In this document: piece by piece, positions 18,901 to 23,077 of the stretch
Position numbering within the stretch: the first letter of the stretch is position 1
Layout of the letters: every line of letters starts with the position of its first letter
Source of the DNA: Gryganskiella cystojenkinii
Taxonomy: Eukaryota; Mortierellomycota; Mortierellomycetes; Mortierellales; Mortierellaceae
Length of the DNA: 23,077 bases
Direction: 5' to 3'
NCBI GenBank assembly: GCA_015852425.1
Contig: JAAAIG010000519.1
Span: 1-23,077 of the forward strand
Made by a program: the position numbers and the translations under genes
Notes under the pieces: model-generated
Told to the model about the DNA's origin: nothing
What the model saw: the letters and a program-made list of their open reading frames with translations, nothing else
Database searches by the model: none

Positions 18901-20233
18901 CTGGTCCAAAAGCCCTCTTGGGTGATTTCACTTTGGTTCCAATGTAATCCAACGCCTGCTGTTGTGTAAAGATCTTTTTCTGAGAGCATTCCTCGAGATT
19001 AGGCGAGAACTTGTCGACATACTTCGAATCATGTCCGCAGACGAGTTGTGTGATTTCCTTGTCCGACTGCATTCCCATAGCCTTAAGCGCAATAACGATT
19101 GGAATGTCCTCCGAGATTGAGTTGTGCTTCAGATAGATCTTTCCATGTTTGGTGCCGACATATGTCTTCGACTTGCGCTCCATAGTAGAACTATACGGGA
19201 TAGTAAATCAGCTCTGTTAGATATCAGAGGTTTTCTTTGAGTGCCCTCATTCCGTAAAATAAAGGGAAATTTGACCTTTACCTGGTAACACCAGCTTGGA
19301 CAAATCCTTTGCGATCGACATCGACAATGATACGGTTCTTGGACATCTGCTCCTGAACCAAGATGACCTTTTCTACTCCCTTCACTACGAAATATCCACC
19401 AGGGTCCAAGGGGCACTCGTTCATCCTGGCTAGCTCCAGCTCGTTCTTCCCTGTAAGGACGCAGTGTGAACTCCGGAGCATGATGGGCATGCGCCCAATG
19501 GGGACACCTTTTCTCCTGACGATCTGACGGCCACGGACATATTCAATATCAACATAGATTGGAGCAGAGTAGGTCAAGTCACGAAGACGACACTCGTGAG
19601 GAGTAAAAGATCTGTTGCTCATCTCCTGGTCGGGTCTCTCAGGTGGCCCCACTTTGATTCCAGTGTACCTAAATCAACCATAAAAATAAAATTACACAAA
19701 ATTAGTTGAGAAGATGCTATGGCCTGCAGGCGCGGCAGATAAGTCCTCATGACTCATTGTCCTCTTCGCAAATCCCACTGCCATGCGCGAACGTGCTGTG
19801 TGTTGTGGTGGGTGTATATGGTTGTGTCCGTGCAGTACGCAATCCACTTACTTGAGGTAGAAATGTGGGTCCACGTCCGATTTGACACGCTCATTGGCCT
19901 TGATAATCTTTTCCAGGTCCACGTTGACAAAGTAGTTGAACGAGTCAATATGCTGCTTGACAAGACCCTTGACCTTTAAGAAAGCCGGTAACAGCTTCCA
20001 TTTGTCCTATATATCAAGAAAAGAAGAAGGAAAAAAAGGTGTTAGTCTAGTAGATGGCCGGTATTGACAAGCGTTTTTTTGGTTTTTAACGGCGCAGCCA
20101 TTGAGCTTACTTCGACAGTGGGAATGGGGTCAGTAAGTCCCTTGCCACCAAACATGGCCTCGGCATGTGCCTGAGCCTCCTTGATTCCTTGCTTGACGTC
20201 GGCCTTTGCCTCGTTCAAATTCTTTGAAATCAT
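15947..20233 (-). CDS. RPC2: DNA-directed RNA polymerase III subunit RPC2 (second-largest subunit), eight exons
   Basis: Catalytic beta-like subunit of Pol III, which makes tRNAs, 5S rRNA and U6 in the nucleus. Exons on the minus strand: 20233-20111, 20006-19852, 19668-19282, 19190-18884, 18772-18594, 18499-18018, 17912-16314, 16188-15947. All introns are GT-AG (104, 183, 91, 111, 94, 105, 125 nt); phases agree and the spliced length is 3474 nt, giving 1157 residues, close to yeast and human RPC2. Landmarks in order: [180 protein letters not shown], and a C-terminal zinc ribbon (C1105, C1108, C1117, C1120). [15 protein letters not shown] marks Pol III rather than Pol II. Intron 6 is stop-free and in frame. 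The start at 20233 is the first ATG of exon 1. Confidence 0.95.
17913..18017 (-). other. RPC2 intron 6: in-frame, stop-free, 105 nt
   Basis: The donor is GTGCGA after GTTGAAG and the acceptor is AAATAG before ACGTCTCCC. Removing it joins G to AC, giving Val-Glu-Asp-Val-Ser-Leu-Leu, which lines up with the Val-Glu-Asp-Val-Asn-Leu-Leu of other RPC2 proteins. Kept in, it adds 35 residues (starting [12 protein letters not shown], ending YFSKFQI) with no counterpart in the family. It is a multiple of three without stops, so gene callers could miss it. The donor differs from the GTAAGT-like donors of most other introns here. Confidence 0.85.
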
Positions 20234-21157
20234 TTGTGAGTGTTGTGTTGAGGGTAGCAGACTGACGAGGCAGTCAATGGAAGCGCGGACGATTGTTTGC
20301 TACTGTTGTCTTTGAGAATGCTCAGGAGTAGGGAGAGGTAGTTCGTGACTTTTTTGTCCCGTTTTCTGAATCCTTCTAAGAGTCGGTATAAAAAGAGTCG
20401 ATGCTGTCGAGAGGAAGAAGGGTGAGGTCTTGCTTAGTCCCTTGTTTGCCTGGAAGGAGTAAATAGTAGAGAAAATGGCATTCGAAGCAATGAAAAAAGA
20501 GGCTCGAAGACAGCTGTTTGTTTTCTGTGTGACTGCTTAAGAGGTCGTGATCCCGTGACCGCGGGACATCCCAGATGTTTGATGTCAAAAGACTTGGGAT
20601 TATACATGGAGATCCTTTACCATTCCTATCTGGCGGGATCACGTATACTTCAATGAGGTCCTTTACTGACGGAGTATATTGCTGACACCCATTACCGATA
20701 CAACCCAGCTCTACCTCCTGTCATGGGAGGCAGATGCTAATTTTTGGAACAAGCACCCTTGGTGTGCCTGCCTTAATTTTGTTCATTTTGAATAAGAGAA
20801 AAAATAAATAAATAAAAAATAGACCCTCCTCCTATTTGACTTCCTGTCTGTAAGCCAACGTGGTCTTGGAGAGGGAGTAGTAGAAGCATCGATTCGCTAC
20901 CGAAGGCTATCCTTGAACCATTCACAGTAAACTGCATCGGGGGCGAAAAAGTCGGCTGGCTGGGCCAGCGGGATTGATCACGTGGTCCCAACCCTCGAGG
21001 TAACCTTATTTTTAACTTATTTTTTCAGCACCAACGCGACTTTTTGTCGGACCCTCTTTAACCACAACCACAATAACTACAATTGACGCATGAAAATGGC
21101 TATATTAAGATGTTATGTACAAGGGGGAGTGGGGACAAGCCCATACAGGAAGTCTGC
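20234..21157. other. Intergenic region upstream of RPC2 and 3' of the acidic orphan gene
   Basis: About 920 bp without a supported gene. The part next to 20233 should hold the RPC2 promoter. It contains a perfect 10-bp inverted repeat (20546-20555 and 20634-20643) and an A/T-rich stretch with repeated AATA at about 20797-20820. The part near 21157 is the 3' flank of the acidic gene; A/T-rich stretches at about 21005-21026 read AATAAG on the minus strand and could serve in 3' end formation, but no clear AATAAA is present. Confidence 0.55.
20546..20643. repeat. 10-bp inverted repeat pair
   Basis: CGTGATCCCG at 20546-20555 and CGGGATCACG at 20634-20643 are exact inverse complements, 78 bp apart. 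The flanks show no target-site duplication and the arms do not extend further, so a small transposable element is not supported. It may be a paired factor-binding site upstream of RPC2. Confidence 0.5.
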
Positions 21158-22456
21158 TTAGTTTGGCATGATTGTAAATGTATCAAGGTCATTCAACAGA
21201 ATCTCGTGCACGTGGATCGCAGAGCCATGAGAACTATTGCCACTGCTAGATATGGGAGCACTGTCTACGCTGTGATTCCTGGTATCATCGTTATCGCCAC
21301 CGCTGCTGCTGCTACTAGTGCTGCTGATGCTACTGCTCCTATGGCTCTCGGTGCTAAGCGTTCGGTAGAGATCCTCCAGACCCAGGTTTCGGCGTTGATG
21401 AGGCTTCAGGAACAGATCTGCGTTCCAGCTGAATCCCTTGCTGCAGTACGGGATGATGTAGAGTTCTGACGAGACAGGGACAGCCGAGTAGACAGCATCT
21501 TCAAACATAATGAGAATCGGTTCTCGGGGGAGTAACGGCGCTGATGACGACGGGGACGCTCTTCCTTTGCCCTTGTCAGCGACAGCTTCCTCGTCGTCCT
21601 CTTCATCTCCGTCCTCGTCCTCGTCCTCGTCCTCGTTATTGTTGTCGTGGTCGTGGTCTTCATTGTTTTCTTGATTGTCTTCGTTGTCGCTATCGCTTTC
21701 ATTATCAGGATCCTTGAGTTCCAGACACTCCTTCGCCTCCTTTCTATCGATACCGCCGACTTTGGGATCCTCTGTAAGGGAAATAATAGGCGCGTCTTCA
21801 GACACGGAAAGCATGGACGGAGCTGTGGTTTCAGTTTCGTCGGTCATGATCACATCTACATCCATGAGCTCGGACTGTCCCTGGTCTTCTTGTTCCACAG
21901 ACTCGGGGGTCTGTGACAGCGCTAGACCACATTCCTTGAGCAAGTTTGATTGTGCCTCCAAGGGCAAAGTTGGGGATCTTGTGAAGGTTTTCGTGACTCC
22001 CAGAGAGTTTTCTGGACTTGGCGAGGAACTATCATCAAAGATACTGGAAAAGGGGCTGGTGTTGTCGACTGTATTGGAGATTTGTTGGATTTGCAGCAAT
22101 GCAATCTCTTCCTCGATGACACCCTCCATGTCGGTTGGTGACGATGCAGTCTCTGCTGCTGCGTTTATGGTTGTTTCAAATGGAATATGGGCGGCATCGT
22201 TGTTCTCGGAAGCAGAAGCAGTCTTGAAAAAGGGCCAGGGGTGTGTTGAGGAAGTATTCTCTGCAATCTGTTTCGACTGTATTGTGTGCTGCGGCCCTAC
22301 AGCTGTTGGTGCAGGTTTTGTGGGTGAAGTTGTTTTAGTTATGCCTGCGAAGGGCTGCCGTTGTTGGTGTTGCGGCTGTTGCTCCTTCTGCAAAAGTAGA
22401 GAAACTGTAGTGTCGACGACGGCAAGATCTTGCTCTGGGCTGTTTTGTTCACCCAT
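21158..22456 (-). CDS. Acidic, low-complexity protein of unknown function
   Basis: A single-exon frame of 432 residues from the ATG at 22456 (MGEQNSPEQDLAVVDTTVSL). The frame continues 40 codons upstream to a GTG, but this part is Phe/Arg-rich leader-like sequence without an ATG. After a short Gln-rich stretch the protein is Ser/Thr/Glu-rich; EGVIEEEIALLQIQQI is a likely helix. The middle is strongly acidic (Asp/Glu/Asn run at about 21570-21720, including repeated Glu-Asp), followed by the basic KGKGR. A compact segment after it contains EPILIMFEDAVYSAVPVSSE, YIIPYCSKGFSWNADLFL and LEDLYRTL. Next comes a Ser-rich linker and a hydrophobic end containing IHVHEILLNDLDTFTI, so the C-terminal 130 residues may fold as a small beta-rich domain split by the linker. 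I do not recognise the family. Acidic plus Ser-rich composition would fit a nuclear chromatin or transcription factor, as inference only. Confidence 0.75.
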   Translation of the reverse strand: MGEQNSPEQDLAVVDTTVSLLLQKEQQPQHQQRQPFAGITKTTSPTKPAPTAVGPQHTIQSKQIAENTSSTHPWPFFKTASASENNDAAHIPFETTINAAAETASSPTDMEGVIEEEIALLQIQQISNTVDNTSPFSSIFDDSSSPSPENSLGVTKTFTRSPTLPLEAQSNLLKECGLALSQTPESVEQEDQGQSELMDVDVIMTDETETTAPSMLSVSEDAPIISLTEDPKVGGIDRKEAKECLELKDPDNESDSDNEDNQENNEDHDHDNNNEDEDEDEDGDEEDDEEAVADKGKGRASPSSSAPLLPREPILIMFEDAVYSAVPVSSELYIIPYCSKGFSWNADLFLKPHQRRNLGLEDLYRTLSTESHRSSSISSTSSSSSGGDNDDTRNHSVDSAPISSSGNSSHGSAIHVHEILLNDLDTFTIMPN

Positions 22457-23077
22457 GATGGAAGAAAGAAGGTATAGTCCGCGTGGTTTTCGGAAAGAGG
22501 GACGTGGTTTAAAGAAAAAAAAGAAAGAGATAGAGGACAGAAACAGACGAAAACGTAGAGGAGTGTCTGCTGACACGAGGATTCACCCAAAAGAGTATCT
22601 ATGCTCGTGTGCAAGGGTTTTTGTTTGGGGTAGTGTCGTTGAGTTGGTCAGCGAGGTTTTTGAGACTGAAGAATGAGAATGGAAATGTATGAACGAATGA
22701 ATGAATGGATGAATGAATGAATGAATGAATGAAGAGGTGGATGAATGAATGAATGAATGAATGAATGAATGAATGAATGAATGAATGAATGAAGAATGAA
22801 AGATAGGAGAAAGCAAAGAGAAGGAGGAAGGAGAGTCGGGGTCTTTTTGTCGCGCAGCTCTTTTATCTTTGAATGAACACACACACACACAAAAGGGTCA
22901 AGAATGTCAAGTGAGTGCTGGGGCACGCGCTTTGCCATTTGCTCCCATTCGTTGACATGCATCAACGTCAAAAACGAGGGAAGGCGCAGTGAATGAAGGA
23001 ATAACCGTGACTCGCACCCTCCCTTCTCGCCATGTTGGAACGTGTCATTTTTGACTCTTTTTTTTTTTTTTTTTTTT
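22457..23077. other. Upstream region of the acidic orphan gene
   Basis: About 620 bp to the right edge. Near the gene it is purine-rich on the plus strand (pyrimidine-rich leader in the transcript). Further up are the ATGA microsatellite, a short (AC)n at 22877-22891 and a terminal run of 20 T (23058-23077). Frames in it encode only Phe-Ile-His-Ser repeats. No gene is supported. Confidence 0.6.
22691..22793. repeat. (ATGA)n tetranucleotide microsatellite
   Basis: Two blocks: an imperfect one at about 22691-22733, and a pure one at 22741-22792 with 13 copies of ATGA, separated by AGAGGTGG. It lies about 235-335 nt upstream of the acidic gene start. Confidence 0.95.

Noticed and set aside
21675..22676. 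Plus-strand frame of 333 codons opposite the acidic gene
   Set aside because: It is an antisense shadow rich in Ser and Leu that arises from the acidic gene's codon pattern; the minus frame has a good ATG and a coherent end.

Overview
The window looks like nuclear DNA from a filamentous early-diverging fungus. A member of Mortierellaceae or a relative is my best guess, by inference rather than by any marker search. The reasons are: a spliced eukaryotic RNA polymerase III gene with seven short GT-AG introns (91-183 nt); genes with Gln, Asn, Ser and His homopolymers; long pyrimidine-rich leaders upstream of start codons; fungal-style AATAAA/ATTAAA signals; and many microsatellites. No rRNA, tRNA, CRISPR array or intact transposon was found.

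Layout. 1-916 (minus): N-terminal part of a poly-Gln protein that runs off the left edge. 917-6524: about 5.6 kb with no convincing gene, rich in purine/pyrimidine-asymmetric tracts. 6525-6890 (minus): a short decayed F-box-like relic broken by a stop codon. 7054-8403 (minus): NSRP1/CCDC55-type nuclear speckle splicing regulator. 8404-8756: a 353-bp divergent promoter. 8757-10601 (plus): a glycyl-tRNA synthetase that resembles the bacterial single-chain type. 10747-14598 (minus): a 1283-residue Ser/Asn/His-rich orphan, convergent with the synthetase. 14599-15946: leader and intergenic DNA. 15947-20233 (minus): RPC2, second-largest subunit of RNA polymerase III, rebuilt here as eight exons with continuous phase (1157 residues). 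20234-21157: intergenic. 21158-22456 (minus): an acidic, low-complexity orphan of 432 residues. 22457-23077: its upstream region, with an ATGA microsatellite and a terminal poly-T.

There is no operon logic here, but several genes serve core RNA metabolism: Pol III transcription (tRNA and 5S synthesis), tRNA charging with glycine, and pre-mRNA splicing. The points most worth a second look are the bacterial-like glycyl-tRNA synthetase with a possible non-AUG mitochondrial leader, the stop-free 105-nt intron inside RPC2 that reads straight through in frame, the F-box relic, and the two orphan low-complexity proteins with small folded-looking islands. I did not see a clear new multi-gene system.
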